A stretch of DNA of 64,000 nucleotides from Streptomyces niveus (GCF_001723055.1 NZ_MDCR01000009.1:21542-85541); one strand, 5' to 3'. Positions 41,301 through 51,578 are shown, counted from the first letter of the stretch. Translations and numbers: made by a program. Notes: generated by a model not told the origin, from the letters alone.

Positions 41301-43013
41301 TTACGGAAGGGCGTGGACGTGCGGGCCGACCGCGTTCGACCAGGCGTTGCCGGCCGTCGCGTCCCAGTTGGTGGACCAGGTCATCGCGCCGCGCAGGCTC
41401 GGGTAGGTCTTGGACGGCTTGAAGTTGCCGCAGTTGGTGCCGCGCGTCAGACAGCTCAGCGCGTTGTTCACGATGGTCGGGGAGACGTAACCGCTGCCCG
41501 CGCCCCGGGTGGACGCCGGTACGCCGATGCCGACCTGGGAGGGGTCGAGTCCGCCTTCGAGCTGGATGCAGGCGAGGGCGGTGAGGAAGTCGACTGAGCC
41601 CTGTGAGTAGACCTGTCCGTCGCAGCCGAGCATCGAACCGCTGTTGTAGTGCTGCATGTTGACGACCGTGAGGATGTCCTTCACGGCCAGCGCGGTCTTG
41701 AAGTACTCGGTGCCGGTGTTCTGCATGTCGATGGTCTGCGGCGCCATGGTCAGGACCATCCCGGAGCCGGCCTTCGCCGACAGCTGGCGCAACGCCTTCG
41801 TCATGTAGGTGGAGTTGATGCCGTGTTCGAGGTCGATGTCGATCCCGTTGAAGCCGTACTCCTGCATCAGGGCGTAGGCGCTGTTCGCGAACGCCGTCGC
41901 CGAGGCGTCACTGTTGATCGTCACGTTGCCCAGCTCGCCGCCGACCGAGATGATCACGGACTTGCCGGCGGCCTTCTTCGCGGCGATGTCGGACTTGAAC
42001 TCGGCGACCCCGGAGTAGCCGAGCGCCGAACTGAGGTTGAAGACGATCTGGCCGGGCGTGGCCGTCGAGTCGGCGAAGGCGACGGCGATGATGTCGTACT
42101 GCGCCTGTACGTCCCTGAGCTTCTGGACGGTGGCGCCGTTGTTGAAGTTCTGCCAGTACCCGGTCAGCGCGTGCCTCGGTACGGCGGGCCCGCCCGGGTC
42201 GCCGCCGCCCGGTGATGTCCGGCCGCTGACAGCGGCCGACTTGGCGGACTCGCCGACCGCGTTGGTCGCCGACACCTGGAACTGGTACGAGGTGGCTGCC
42301 GCGAGTCCGGTCACGGTCGCCGAAGTCCCGGTCGCCGTCTGGACCTTGGTCCCGTCCCGGTAGACGTTGTACCCGGTCGCGCCGCTCACCGCGTTCCAGC
42401 TCAGGGCCACCGACGACGAGGTCACGGCGCCGACACCGAGCCCGGCGGGCGTACCCGGCGCCTGCGGGTCAGGGTCGCCGCCCCCGCCGCCGTCCGGCCC
42501 GAACACGGACACGTCGTCGACGAGGTACGCGCTCTGCCCGTACCAGCCGTGCGTGTACACGGTCACCGCGCGCGTCGACGCACCGGTCCTGAAGGTCGTG
42601 GTGAGCTGCTTCCAGCCGCTCTCGCCGGGCGTCCAGGTCGACACGTCGGTGGTCCCGGTGCCGCTGGCCCCGAGATACGCGTACCCGCCCTGGACCCACG
42701 CGCTCAGCGTGTAGGTCGAGTTGGGCTGCACGGCCACGGACTGCGAGCACCTGGCGTTGTCCTGCCCGGCGGGGGTCCCCTTCAACGCCCCGGCCCCACT
42801 CCGCACGGGAGCCCCGACGACGGCCCCGCTGCCACCGCTACAACTCCAGTTGGCGAGCCCGGCCTCGAAGCCGGCGTTCTTGGCGACATTGATGTCGGCG
42901 GCCTGGGCGACGCCCCCCATCCCACCCACACTCAGTGCCCCGGCGGCCAACACGGCCACCACCCCACCCAGCCAACTGCGGGGTCTGCGTCTGCCGTTCG
43001 GTACACGTTCCAC
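41301..43013 (-). CDS. Secreted GH18 chitinase with CBM and FnIII domains
   Basis: 570 residues from GTG 43013 behind GGAGG. Order: signal peptide (1-38), an N-terminal beta-sandwich CBM (about 40-170, NAGFEAGLANWSCSGGSGA ... YLVDDVSVFG), Gly/Pro linker, FnIII (about 185-270), then a GH18 catalytic domain with FNGIDIDLE (Glu396). The catalytic half parallels the smaller chitinase next door segment by segment, down to the repeated SMLGCDGQVYSQGSVDF. The extra domains should anchor it to insoluble chitin. The same DasR-type promoter arrangement is present. Confidence 0.92.
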   Translation of the reverse strand: MERVPNGRRRPRSWLGGVVAVLAAGALSVGGMGGVAQAADINVAKNAGFEAGLANWSCSGGSGAVVGAPVRSGAGALKGTPAGQDNARCSQSVAVQPNSTYTLSAWVQGGYAYLGASGTGTTDVSTWTPGESGWKQLTTTFRTGASTRAVTVYTHGWYGQSAYLVDDVSVFGPDGGGGGDPDPQAPGTPAGLGVGAVTSSSVALSWNAVSGATGYNVYRDGTKVQTATGTSATVTGLAAATSYQFQVSATNAVGESAKSAAVSGRTSPGGGDPGGPAVPRHALTGYWQNFNNGATVQKLRDVQAQYDIIAVAFADSTATPGQIVFNLSSALGYSGVAEFKSDIAAKKAAGKSVIISVGGELGNVTINSDASATAFANSAYALMQEYGFNGIDIDLEHGINSTYMTKALRQLSAKAGSGMVLTMAPQTIDMQNTGTEYFKTALAVKDILTVVNMQHYNSGSMLGCDGQVYSQGSVDFLTALACIQLEGGLDPSQVGIGVPASTRGAGSGYVSPTIVNNALSCLTRGTNCGNFKPSKTYPSLRGAMTWSTNWDATAGNAWSNAVGPHVHALP

Positions 43014-43081
43014 TTGATGCCTCCGCTGGGGATGTCGGGAAGGAGGTGCGAGTCGGGAACGGTGGCCACCGCTTGGCCGTA

Positions 43082-43110
43082 AAAATGGTCCAGACCATTC
43101 AAGTTGTCAA
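43082..43110 (-). promoter_or_regulatory. Chitinase promoter with DasR-type box
   Basis: TTGACA (43110-43105) and CATTTT (43087-43082) with a 17-bp spacer, and TGGTCTGGACCA at 43097-43086 straddling the same spacer. Identical design to the paralogous chitinase promoter. Confidence 0.7.
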
Positions 43111-43217
43111 TACCTCTGGCACGAACTCCCGACGGGAACCCCGCTTCCGCCCCGCCGAGGCGAATTCCGGCCATTGACGGGTCCCTGATCAGTTCAGGCG
43201 ATCAATTGCCCTGTGGT

Positions 43218-43245
43218 GGTGACAAGTTGTGTGTAACTTGTGACC
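43218..43245. promoter_or_regulatory. Inverted repeat upstream of the RHS toxin gene
   Basis: Arms GGTGACAAGTT (43218-43228) and AACTTGTGACC (43235-43245), 11 bp with one mismatch and a 6-bp spacer, 70 bp before the RHS start. Candidate operator. Confidence 0.5.
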
Positions 43246-43314
43246 GCCCGCATGGGGAGTGTGGGCATTGTGGGTCCCTTTGTGGACTCGATGTGCTGCT
43301 CTGGGGAGGGCGCT

Positions 43315-46300
43315 GTGAGGCGAGTCCTGGCACGAATACGGCTGCTGACGATCGGGGCGCTCGCCCTGACGATGGCCGCGGGCGCGATGTCGGCCCAGGC
43401 CGACACCCCGGAGCGCGAACCGCTACCACCGGCCCCGAACCCCCTTGCTGCACCTCACACTTCACCCGCGGGCCCGGTGTCTCCGGCGAGCACCCGGGCC
43501 GCCGAGCCGACCACCAAGAACGCCGTGTACGCGTACGACGCGGCCTCCCGCCTCGTCGGTGTCACCGACCCGGCGGGCGAGACCGCCCGCTACCGCTACG
43601 ACGCGGCGGGCAACCGCCTCGGCGTCGACCGCTTCGCGTCCAGCACCCTGTCCGTCCTCTCCCTGGTCCCGGTCCGCGCGGCGGCGGGCGCCAAGGTCAC
43701 CCTCTCCGGCACCGGCTTCTCCCCGACCCCCGCGGCCAACTCCGTAACGTTCGGTACGGCGGCGGCCACCGTCACCTCGGCGACGGCCACCCGCCTGGTG
43801 GTGACGGTCCCGGCGGGCGCGGCCAACGACAAGGTGTCGGTGACCACGGGAGGCGCGAGCGCCCAGTCGCCGGAGTCGTTCACCTCCACGTCGAGCCCCA
43901 CGGTCTCGAAGATCGAACCGGCCTTCGGCGGGGCGGGCAGCCAGGTGGTCATCACGGGCACCAACTTCGCCGCCACCGATACCGTCGTCCGCTTCGGCGG
44001 CGGCACGGTCGCGGAGGTCACCGACCGTACCGACACGTCCCTGACGGTGCAGGTCCCGGCCGGAGCCGCGGACGGCCCGCTGGAGGTCGCCACCCCCGAC
44101 GGTGAGGCCGTGTCCGCCGCCGGCTTCGACATCCGCTCCGCCGTCGGCGAGCTGGAGATGTCCGTCGAGTCGTCGCTGAACGACGAGACGCCGCCGACCC
44201 TCTCGGTCACCACACCCGGCAATATGGCCGAGGTCACCTTCGAGGCCCCCGCGGGCACGGACCTCAACGTCGGCATCACACAGGCGACGTTCAACTCCGT
44301 GACCCGGGCCCGGCTGGTCGACCCCCTGGGCGACCGGCTGAAGTCCTTCACCTTCAACGGACCCGAAGGGGAGGCCGAGTTCAACGACCTGCCCGTCGCC
44401 GGTCTCTACCGAATCGTCCTGGAGACCGGATCGGGCAACTTCGGTACGGCCGTGGTCACCCTCTCCACCCCCGTGACCAGCTCGTTCACCGTATCGGGCC
44501 CGCCCGCCACAGCCGTGTTCGACCGTCCGGGACAGGACCAACTCCTCACCTTCACCGGCACGTTGGGCACATCGCTGAGCCTCGGGATCGACGCCACGAA
44601 GCTGCCGCACCCGCTGTGGGCCCGGCTCTACGGACCGGACGGCACGGAGGTCGACAACAGCTTCATCTCCGTCGGCGGTGACGGCGGCATCGACCTCGAC
44701 AGCCTGACCCAGTCCGGGACGTACACACTGCTGCTGGATCCCGGGGAAGGCGACGCCAAGGGCACGGTCACGGTGACCGCGTCGCCGTACGCCGACGCCG
44801 GCACGCTCGATCCGACCGGCGCGGCGGTCAAGGTGTCACTCACCCGGCCCGGCCAGCAAGGACGCGCCCAGTTCACCGGCACCGCCGGTCAGCGGGTGTC
44901 CCTCGGCGCCACGGCCACCGGTTTCGGCTCGGCCACCCGCGTCGACATCCTCCGCCCCGACGGCACACCGCTGGACCACCTGCTCGTGTCCGACGGTGAC
45001 GTGGGGGACGAGTGGGACAGCGAGCCGCTGCCCGCCACCGGGACGTACACCCTCGCCGTACGCCCGAACAGCGACATCGGAACCGGTGAACTCGCGCTGA
45101 CCCTGTCGCGTCCCGTCGCCCTGCCGGCTCTGCTGACCACCGGCGGCACCACCACCGCGACCATCGGCCGGATCGGCCAGAACGCCGAATCCTCCTTCCA
45201 GGGACAGACCGGGGCCGCTCTCTCCCTCGGCGTGACCGGCAACACCTTCGGACAGTACGTCGACCTCAGCGTCATCGCACCCTCCGGCGCCACCGTCATC
45301 GACGAACTCAACGTGTCCGCGGGCGATTCGGCGACCATCCCCCTGCCCGCGCTGCCGGAGACCGGGACCTACCGGGTCGTGCTGGATCCCTACAAGGGCG
45401 CGGTGGGAGCCGCGGGCCTCACGCTCTCCACCGAGGCGCAGGCCGCCCTCACCGTCGACGCCGCCGGACTCGTGACCACGGCGGCCCGTGCCGGACAGCA
45501 GATACGCGCCCGGTTCACCGCACCCACCTCCACCTCCCTCGGCCTGGGCATCACGGCCAACACCCTCGCCAAGTCCACCGAGATCCGGCTCATCGGCCCC
45601 GAAGGCGGCGCGGGCACGGATGTCGGCAGACTGGCCGGCAAGGCGTCCGACGCGTTCTACCTGGGCGGACTGACGGCGGGCGCCGCGTACTCCCTGGTCT
45701 TCGAGCCGTCGGAGGCCGCGACCGGCTCGATGACGCTCTGGCTGTCGAAGCCCGTCGCGGCCGGCGCCCTCTCCTCGACGACGCCCACGCGCACCGGCGA
45801 GATCACCCGCGCGGGACAGCAGCTGGAGTTCACCGTCAGCGCCACCGCGGGCTACGGCGCGGCGGTCACCTTCGGCGGCACCACCCTCACCACGTCGTCG
45901 GAACTGGTGCACCGGACACCGGCGGGCGTGGAGGACGACCTCGGCTCGCTCACCACCTCCGCCGGCGAGGGCGACCTGCTGGCGCCGCTGGCCGCCGGCA
46001 CCCATCGGCTGTTCGTACGGCCGGGCGCCCCGGCCACCGGGAAGACCACCGCCACGTTGGTGCCCGACGCGAGCGGTGGCGTGCTGAACACCACCGGTAC
46101 GCGCAAGCCCGTGACTCTCGCGACCGCGGGCCAGAACGGCAACTTCACCTTCACCGGCACACAGGCGCAGAAACTCACTCTCGGGCTCAACACCCCGCCG
46201 GGCGCCTGGTCGTTGTCCGTCACCGGGCCGGACGGCAAGCGGCTGGTCGACGGGCGCTCGATGAGCGCGACAGCCGTGACGTACGCGCTGCCGACGCTCC

Positions 46301-49300
46301 CGGCGGCCGGTACGTACACCCTGTCGCTCGACCCGAACACGCTCAGGACCGGTACCTGGACGCTGGGTCTCACCGCGGCGGCGTCCAAGGCGGAGAAGCC
46401 GGTGAGCGACGGAGCGGGACCCGACACCGCCGCTCCCGCCGCCCGCACCACCCCGAGCGGCCCCGACGCCTGGCAGCCGGACAAGGGAAACCTCGCCGGC
46501 TACGACTGGCTGGCCCGGCGCGGCGACGCCCCCAAGGGCCCGGCTGCGCTCCGTGCCCCGCCCGGCACCACGGCTCTCACTGGCCACATCCTCAAGCTCG
46601 ACGGCAAGCCGCTGCCGAAGGTCACCGTGTCCGTGGGGAGCAAGTCCGCGAGGACGGACGCCCAGGGCCGATTCCTGCTGAGTGGTATCGCTGGCAATGC
46701 CACCACCCTGGTGGTCGACGGCGCGAGCGCGAACAACTCCAAGCGTAGCTACGGCCGTTACGACATCCGCATCAGCCCGAAGGCCGACCGGACGGTCGAT
46801 CTCGGGTTCCCGGTGTGGATGACACCGCTGGACACGAAGAACACGGTCACGTTCGCCGCTCCGGCCAAGGCCGACGTCGTACTGAAGACCCCGAAGATCC
46901 CAGGACTCGAAGTCCGGATCCCCAAGGGCTCGGTGGTCCGTGACGAGAACGGCAAGCCGGTCACGGAGCTGGGCATCACGGCGATCCCGATCGACCGGCC
47001 GCCGTTCCCGCTGCCGGACAACGGCATCGTGCCGGTGTACTTCACCGTGCAGCCGGGCGGCACGTACGTCTTCCCCGAGGGGGCGCAGATCATCTACCCG
47101 AACTACACGCGCGAGGCCCCCGGCACCCGGGTCAAGTTCCAGGACTACGACCCGAAGAAGAAGGGCTGGTACGTCTACGGAGAGGGCGAGGTGTCGGCCG
47201 ACGGCCGTCAGGTCGTACCCGACGAGAAGACCCGCGTGTGGGCCTTCCACGGAGCGATGTTCCACACCGACGACCTGATCCCGTGGGACATCTCCTGGCT
47301 CCAGGACGTCATGGACTGGCTGTCCGGGGACCCGGTCGAGCTGTCGACGGGTCTGCTCACCGACTCGCGTACGGACCTGGCGGTCGCGGACGCGCATGGC
47401 GGCGTCGAACTCACCCGCACCTACTGGCAGGCAGACAAGGAGAAGCGGGCGTTCGGCATCGGCCGCGACTTCTCCTACAACGCGTTCCTGCACTCGAAAA
47501 AGTCGTGGCAGGAGGTCGACCTCTACATACCGGGCGGCAGCGCCGTCCACTTCACCCGTACCTCATCCGGGACCGGCTGGACTGACGCGGAGTTCGAACC
47601 TCTCGACACCTCGTCCGCCTTCCAGGGCTCGAAGATCACCTGGAAGAAGAACGGCGGCGGCTGGGACCTGACCTTCCGCGACGGCACGGTGTGGGTGTTC
47701 CCGCAGTACGCGCCGCTGAAGGAGATCCGCGACCGGCACGGCAACACCACGACCCTGACCCGGCTGAACGGCGAGAACCGGGGTGAGATCACCCGTATCT
47801 CCAGCTCCGGCGGCAAGTGGATCTCGCTGACGTACGACCCGGTGCAACGCCGCGTCACATCCGCGAAAGACAACGCGGGTCGCACCACCTCGTACGAGTA
47901 CGACTCGGCGGGCCGGCTGGCGGCGGTGAAGGATCCAGCGGGCAAGTTCAGCCGGTACACGTACGACGGCACGTCGAACCGGGTCAGGACGGCGACCGAC
48001 GCGCGCGGCATCACCTACATGACGAACGACTTCCATACCGACGGGCGGGTGAAGGAGCAGACCCTCACCGAGGGCGCGAAGTTCTCCTTCGCGTACACGC
48101 AGACCGGCGCGGGGAAGGTCACGTCGGCGAACGTGACGCAGCCGGGCGGCTCGGTGCGCCGGGTGGAGTTCGACGCGGACGGCTACGGCGTCAAGGACAT
48201 CGAGGCGTACGGGAGTTCACTGGCGCGGGCGACGCAGTACCACCGGGGTCCGAAGCACCGGATCGACGCGGTGACGGACCCGTACGGCCGGCGCACCGAG
48301 CTGACGTACGACGCGAACGGCTATGTCACCCGCACCACCGAGCTCGCGGGTACGGCGCAGGCGCGCCAGTCGGGTACGGCGGTCTACAACGGCCCGTACG
48401 ACCAACCGACGTCCGTCACCGACCCGTTGGGCAACAAGACCACGCTTGCGTACGACGCGAAGGGCGACCTGCGGACGGTCACGGACCCCGAGAACCGGGA
48501 GACCGGCTTCACGTTCACGCCGGACGGCCAGCTCAAGACGGTCACGGACGCGGCGGACGCGACCACCGAATACACCTACCGAAACCGCGAGTTGGTGTCC
48601 GTCAAGGACGCGGAGGGCCGCACCGGGTCCCAGGTCCTGGACGCGGCGGGCCGCCCGACGGCGATCACGGACGCGGCGGGCTCCCGCACCACGATCACCT
48701 ACGACGCGCTGAACCAGACGCGGAAGATCACCGACCCGCTGGGCCGGTCGACGGCCCTGGACTACGACGAGAACGGCAACTTGACCAAGCTGACGGACGC
48801 CCGTGAGAACAGCACGACCTGGGCGTACGACGACGCGGACCGCACCAGGTCGGTGACGGACCCGCTAGGCGCGCAGGCGCTGTTCGGCTACGACCCGGCC
48901 GGCCGGTTGACGAAGGCGACAAGCCGTTCGGGCCTGGTCGCGACAGCCGAGTACGACCTGTTGAGCCGGGCGAAGAACACCAAGTACGGCGTGAACGCGG
49001 CGGGCGTCGCCGAGTCGACGGTGACGTACGCGTACGACGCGGTGGACCTGCCGAAGACGCTCACGGACACGCAGGCGGGCGAGGAGAGCTTCGCCTACGA
49101 CGCGTACGACCGGCTGAAGACGGTGACCGGCCCGACGGGCACGGTGGGCTACGACTACGACGCGGCGGACCGCCGCAAGGAGATGACGGCGGCCGGGACG
49201 ACGACGCGCTACGGCTATGACACCTCCAGCATCCTGACGTCGGTCACCTCGGGCGGCCAGGAGGTGACGTTCGGCCTGGACGCGGTGGGCCGTGAGAAGA

Positions 49301-51117
49301 CGGCGTCGCTGCCGGGCGGCATCACCCGTACGTCGACGCTGGACAAGACGGGCGTGATCTCGGCGATCGACTACACCCGCGGCACCACCGACGTCGGCGA
49401 CCTGACCTACACCCGCGACAGCCGGGGCCTCCAGACGGGCCTCACGGGAAGCCTGGCGTCGGTGGCTCTGCCCGCCGCCGAGACGGGTGCGGTGTTCGGC
49501 AAGGACAACCGGGTCACGTCCCTCGGCGGCCGTTCGTTCACCTACGACGCGGACGGACAGCTGACGTCGGACGGCAATCGGACGTACGACTGGAACGCGC
49601 GGGGCCAACTCTCCTCGCTCACCCCTGTCGGCGACGGCCCTGCGGGTGTTTTCGGCTACGACCCGCTGGGCATCCGCAGCTCCAAGAAGTTGGGCGACAC
49701 GACCCAGAAGTACCTGACGGACGGCTCGAACCCGCTGGTGGAACAGTCCGGTTCGGGCGCGACGGCGGCCACGGTCGCCACGTCGGGCCTGGACCAGTAC
49801 CTGACCCGCACGGAGAACGGCGCGACGCAGGTCTACCTGACGGACGCGCTGGGCACGGTGGTGGGCCTGGCGAACGCGGACGGCACGGTCGCGACGAGCT
49901 ATACGTACGACCCGTACGGCCAACCCACCACCACGGGCGCGGCCTCCACCAACCCGTACACCTTCACGGGCCGCGAGTCGGACGGCACGGGCCTGCTCTA
50001 CTACCGCAACCGCTACTACGACCCCGAGTCGGGCCGCTTCATCTCCCAGGACCCGATCGGCTACGCGGGCGGCACGAACCTCTACGAGTACGCGCTCAGC
50101 TCCCCGACGACGTACACCGACCCCACGGGCAACAGCCCGATGCTGGCGGGCTGCGTCATCGGCGGCCTGGGCGAGGCGGGCCTGGACTGGCTGGGCCAGC
50201 GGCTCTCGGGCCGGAAGGTCGACTGGGGCCAGGTGGGGATGTCGGCGGCGCTGGGGTGCGCGGGGGGCATGCTGGGCAAGCTCAAGTGGGCCGACCCGGC
50301 GAAGAGCTGCAAGATCGGTAACAGCTTCACAGGCGACACCCCGGTCCTCCTCACGGACGGCACCCGCAAACCGATCAGGGACATTCAGATCGGCGACGAA
50401 GTCCTCGCCACGGACCCGGAAACGGGCGAGTCGGGCCCCCACCCGGTAACGGCGCTGATCAAGGGCACGGGCGACAAACAACTGGTCGACATCACCCTGT
50501 CAGACGGCAAAAGGAGCACCCTCACCGCGACAGAGGGCCACCCCTTCTGGGTCCCGGCCCTCGGCCGCTGGATCGAGGCGGACGAACTCACCGCGGGCCA
50601 GGGGCTTCAGACCAGCGACGGCACCTGGGTCCAGATAGCAGCCGTCGCCCACCGGGCGGAATCAACGACGGTCTACAACCTCACCGTCGACGACATCCAC
50701 ACGTACTATGTGCTGGCGGGGGAAACCCCGGTCCTCGTTCACAACTGCGGAGGAATGAAAGCCTCCGACCAAGTGCGCGACTTGGTGGCCAAAGGTAAAG
50801 TAAGAGAAGCCGCCGATGTTCACTATGAAGACATGGTGAGGGCACGCACGGGTGGTGTGTCCCAGGTTATTAATGGGCGCGAGGTGGACGCAGTTACCGG
50901 GGATGCGCTAATTCAGGTGAAGCGGACGTGGACAGCTGTTAACCGGCCGAAGAATTTCTTGAGCAAATCGACGAGAAATCAGATCAAGGCAACCCTCTCA
51001 AGCGCCGACGAAATGGGTGTGAGGGCCGAGTTCTGGTTCAAGTATGGCGTCCACGACGATGTTCGTAGCTACATTGAGGGCAAGGGTGGCATTGTGCGCA
51101 TCGGATTCGGAGACTGA
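43315..51117 (+). CDS. Giant secreted RHS/YD-repeat polymorphic toxin with HINT and nuclease-like tip
   Basis: 2,600 residues from GTG 43315 after GGGGAGGG. Signal peptide 1-30 (ending AMSAQA), an isolated YD repeat (about 68-104), two TIG/IPT domains (about 109-270), seven beta-sandwich repeats of about 100-120 residues (280-1026), a carboxypeptidase-regulatory-like domain (about 1083-1160), DUF6531 (from about 1340), a long YD-repeat array (1496-2225) and the RHS core (YYRNRYYDPESGRFISQDPIGY near 2230). A HINT domain (2336-2478, starting SFTGDTPVLL, ending HNC) follows. The last 122 residues carry a D...QVK-type nuclease motif (EVDAVTGDALIQVKR) and are visibly less G+C rich. Predicted interbacterial toxin, tip released by the HINT domain. 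Confidence 0.88.
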   Translation: MRRVLARIRLLTIGALALTMAAGAMSAQADTPEREPLPPAPNPLAAPHTSPAGPVSPASTRAAEPTTKNAVYAYDAASRLVGVTDPAGETARYRYDAAGNRLGVDRFASSTLSVLSLVPVRAAAGAKVTLSGTGFSPTPAANSVTFGTAAATVTSATATRLVVTVPAGAANDKVSVTTGGASAQSPESFTSTSSPTVSKIEPAFGGAGSQVVITGTNFAATDTVVRFGGGTVAEVTDRTDTSLTVQVPAGAADGPLEVATPDGEAVSAAGFDIRSAVGELEMSVESSLNDETPPTLSVTTPGNMAEVTFEAPAGTDLNVGITQATFNSVTRARLVDPLGDRLKSFTFNGPEGEAEFNDLPVAGLYRIVLETGSGNFGTAVVTLSTPVTSSFTVSGPPATAVFDRPGQDQLLTFTGTLGTSLSLGIDATKLPHPLWARLYGPDGTEVDNSFISVGGDGGIDLDSLTQSGTYTLLLDPGEGDAKGTVTVTASPYADAGTLDPTGAAVKVSLTRPGQQGRAQFTGTAGQRVSLGATATGFGSATRVDILRPDGTPLDHLLVSDGDVGDEWDSEPLPATGTYTLAVRPNSDIGTGELALTLSRPVALPALLTTGGTTTATIGRIGQNAESSFQGQTGAALSLGVTGNTFGQYVDLSVIAPSGATVIDELNVSAGDSATIPLPALPETGTYRVVLDPYKGAVGAAGLTLSTEAQAALTVDAAGLVTTAARAGQQIRARFTAPTSTSLGLGITANTLAKSTEIRLIGPEGGAGTDVGRLAGKASDAFYLGGLTAGAAYSLVFEPSEAATGSMTLWLSKPVAAGALSSTTPTRTGEITRAGQQLEFTVSATAGYGAAVTFGGTTLTTSSELVHRTPAGVEDDLGSLTTSAGEGDLLAPLAAGTHRLFVRPGAPATGKTTATLVPDASGGVLNTTGTRKPVTLATAGQNGNFTFTGTQAQKLTLGLNTPPGAWSLSVTGPDGKRLVDGRSMSATAVTYALPTLPAAGTYTLSLDPNTLRTGTWTLGLTAAASKAEKPVSDGAGPDTAAPAARTTPSGPDAWQPDKGNLAGYDWLARRGDAPKGPAALRAPPGTTALTGHILKLDGKPLPKVTVSVGSKSARTDAQGRFLLSGIAGNATTLVVDGASANNSKRSYGRYDIRISPKADRTVDLGFPVWMTPLDTKNTVTFAAPAKADVVLKTPKIPGLEVRIPKGSVVRDENGKPVTELGITAIPIDRPPFPLPDNGIVPVYFTVQPGGTYVFPEGAQIIYPNYTREAPGTRVKFQDYDPKKKGWYVYGEGEVSADGRQVVPDEKTRVWAFHGAMFHTDDLIPWDISWLQDVMDWLSGDPVELSTGLLTDSRTDLAVADAHGGVELTRTYWQADKEKRAFGIGRDFSYNAFLHSKKSWQEVDLYIPGGSAVHFTRTSSGTGWTDAEFEPLDTSSAFQGSKITWKKNGGGWDLTFRDGTVWVFPQYAPLKEIRDRHGNTTTLTRLNGENRGEITRISSSGGKWISLTYDPVQRRVTSAKDNAGRTTSYEYDSAGRLAAVKDPAGKFSRYTYDGTSNRVRTATDARGITYMTNDFHTDGRVKEQTLTEGAKFSFAYTQTGAGKVTSANVTQPGGSVRRVEFDADGYGVKDIEAYGSSLARATQYHRGPKHRIDAVTDPYGRRTELTYDANGYVTRTTELAGTAQARQSGTAVYNGPYDQPTSVTDPLGNKTTLAYDAKGDLRTVTDPENRETGFTFTPDGQLKTVTDAADATTEYTYRNRELVSVKDAEGRTGSQVLDAAGRPTAITDAAGSRTTITYDALNQTRKITDPLGRSTALDYDENGNLTKLTDARENSTTWAYDDADRTRSVTDPLGAQALFGYDPAGRLTKATSRSGLVATAEYDLLSRAKNTKYGVNAAGVAESTVTYAYDAVDLPKTLTDTQAGEESFAYDAYDRLKTVTGPTGTVGYDYDAADRRKEMTAAGTTTRYGYDTSSILTSVTSGGQEVTFGLDAVGREKTASLPGGITRTSTLDKTGVISAIDYTRGTTDVGDLTYTRDSRGLQTGLTGSLASVALPAAETGAVFGKDNRVTSLGGRSFTYDADGQLTSDGNRTYDWNARGQLSSLTPVGDGPAGVFGYDPLGIRSSKKLGDTTQKYLTDGSNPLVEQSGSGATAATVATSGLDQYLTRTENGATQVYLTDALGTVVGLANADGTVATSYTYDPYGQPTTTGAASTNPYTFTGRESDGTGLLYYRNRYYDPESGRFISQDPIGYAGGTNLYEYALSSPTTYTDPTGNSPMLAGCVIGGLGEAGLDWLGQRLSGRKVDWGQVGMSAALGCAGGMLGKLKWADPAKSCKIGNSFTGDTPVLLTDGTRKPIRDIQIGDEVLATDPETGESGPHPVTALIKGTGDKQLVDITLSDGKRSTLTATEGHPFWVPALGRWIEADELTAGQGLQTSDGTWVQIAAVAHRAESTTVYNLTVDDIHTYYVLAGETPVLVHNCGGMKASDQVRDLVAKGKVREAADVHYEDMVRARTGGVSQVINGREVDAVTGDALIQVKRTWTAVNRPKNFLSKSTRNQIKATLSSADEMGVRAEFWFKYGVHDDVRSYIEGKGGIVRIGFGD

Positions 51118-51122
51118 TTCCC

Positions 51123-51476
51123 GTGGGGAGGTATTTCAACGTTCGAGGATTCCTCGACTGTGACTACCCCGACCTGGAGGTGATCCGGGGCGTCGTGGCC
51201 CAGTACAGGGGTGCGGGGAGCCGGTTCTGTCTTCCGGACGATGTGGTGGCCCTGTATCTGGGTGGTTGGTTGTATCAGGACAAGGAGATCAACTGGGTCG
51301 CCCACGCATTCTTCGGAGCTTCGATGAAGAGTGGGGGTGTGGATCTTCTCCTGGATCAGCTGGGGAGAATCGCCGAGTTGATTCCGGAATCAGAGGGAAC
51401 ATTCTTCGTGGACGATGATGAGGGCGGTCCTTCCTGTCGATGGGATGTGTCGAATGGGCGCGTGTCCATTGGATGA
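51123..51476 (+). CDS. Probable immunity protein for the RHS nuclease tip
   Basis: 117 residues from GTG 51123, 5 bp after the toxin stop; the SD (GGAG) lies in the toxin's last codons, giving likely translational coupling. Acidic and without signal peptide: MGRYFNVRGFLDCDYPDLEVIRGVVAQYRGAG ... DDDEGGPSCRWDV. I recognise no immunity family by name. Position, small size, acidity and the same lower G+C as the tip support the role: protecting the producer's cytosol from its own toxin. Confidence 0.72.
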   Translation: MGRYFNVRGFLDCDYPDLEVIRGVVAQYRGAGSRFCLPDDVVALYLGGWLYQDKEINWVAHAFFGASMKSGGVDLLLDQLGRIAELIPESEGTFFVDDDEGGPSCRWDVSNGRVSIG

Positions 51477-51578
51477 GAATCTCTCCATTGGCATCGCTGC
51501 TCGACCATCCCGGAGCGTGGCATCTCCTCTGCTGCGGCTCGTACTTCCGGCGGTTGGCGGGTGAGAGGGATGGTTGAA

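Noticed and set aside
43516..43626. Lone YD repeat as a separate gene fragment before the RHS protein
   Set aside because: It is in frame with the signal peptide and the TIG domains, so it belongs to the same protein.
44836..47550. Open frame of 904 codons on the minus strand inside the RHS gene
   Set aside because: The composition is Gly/Arg/Val-biased, there are no domains, and it is opposite a clearly real protein.
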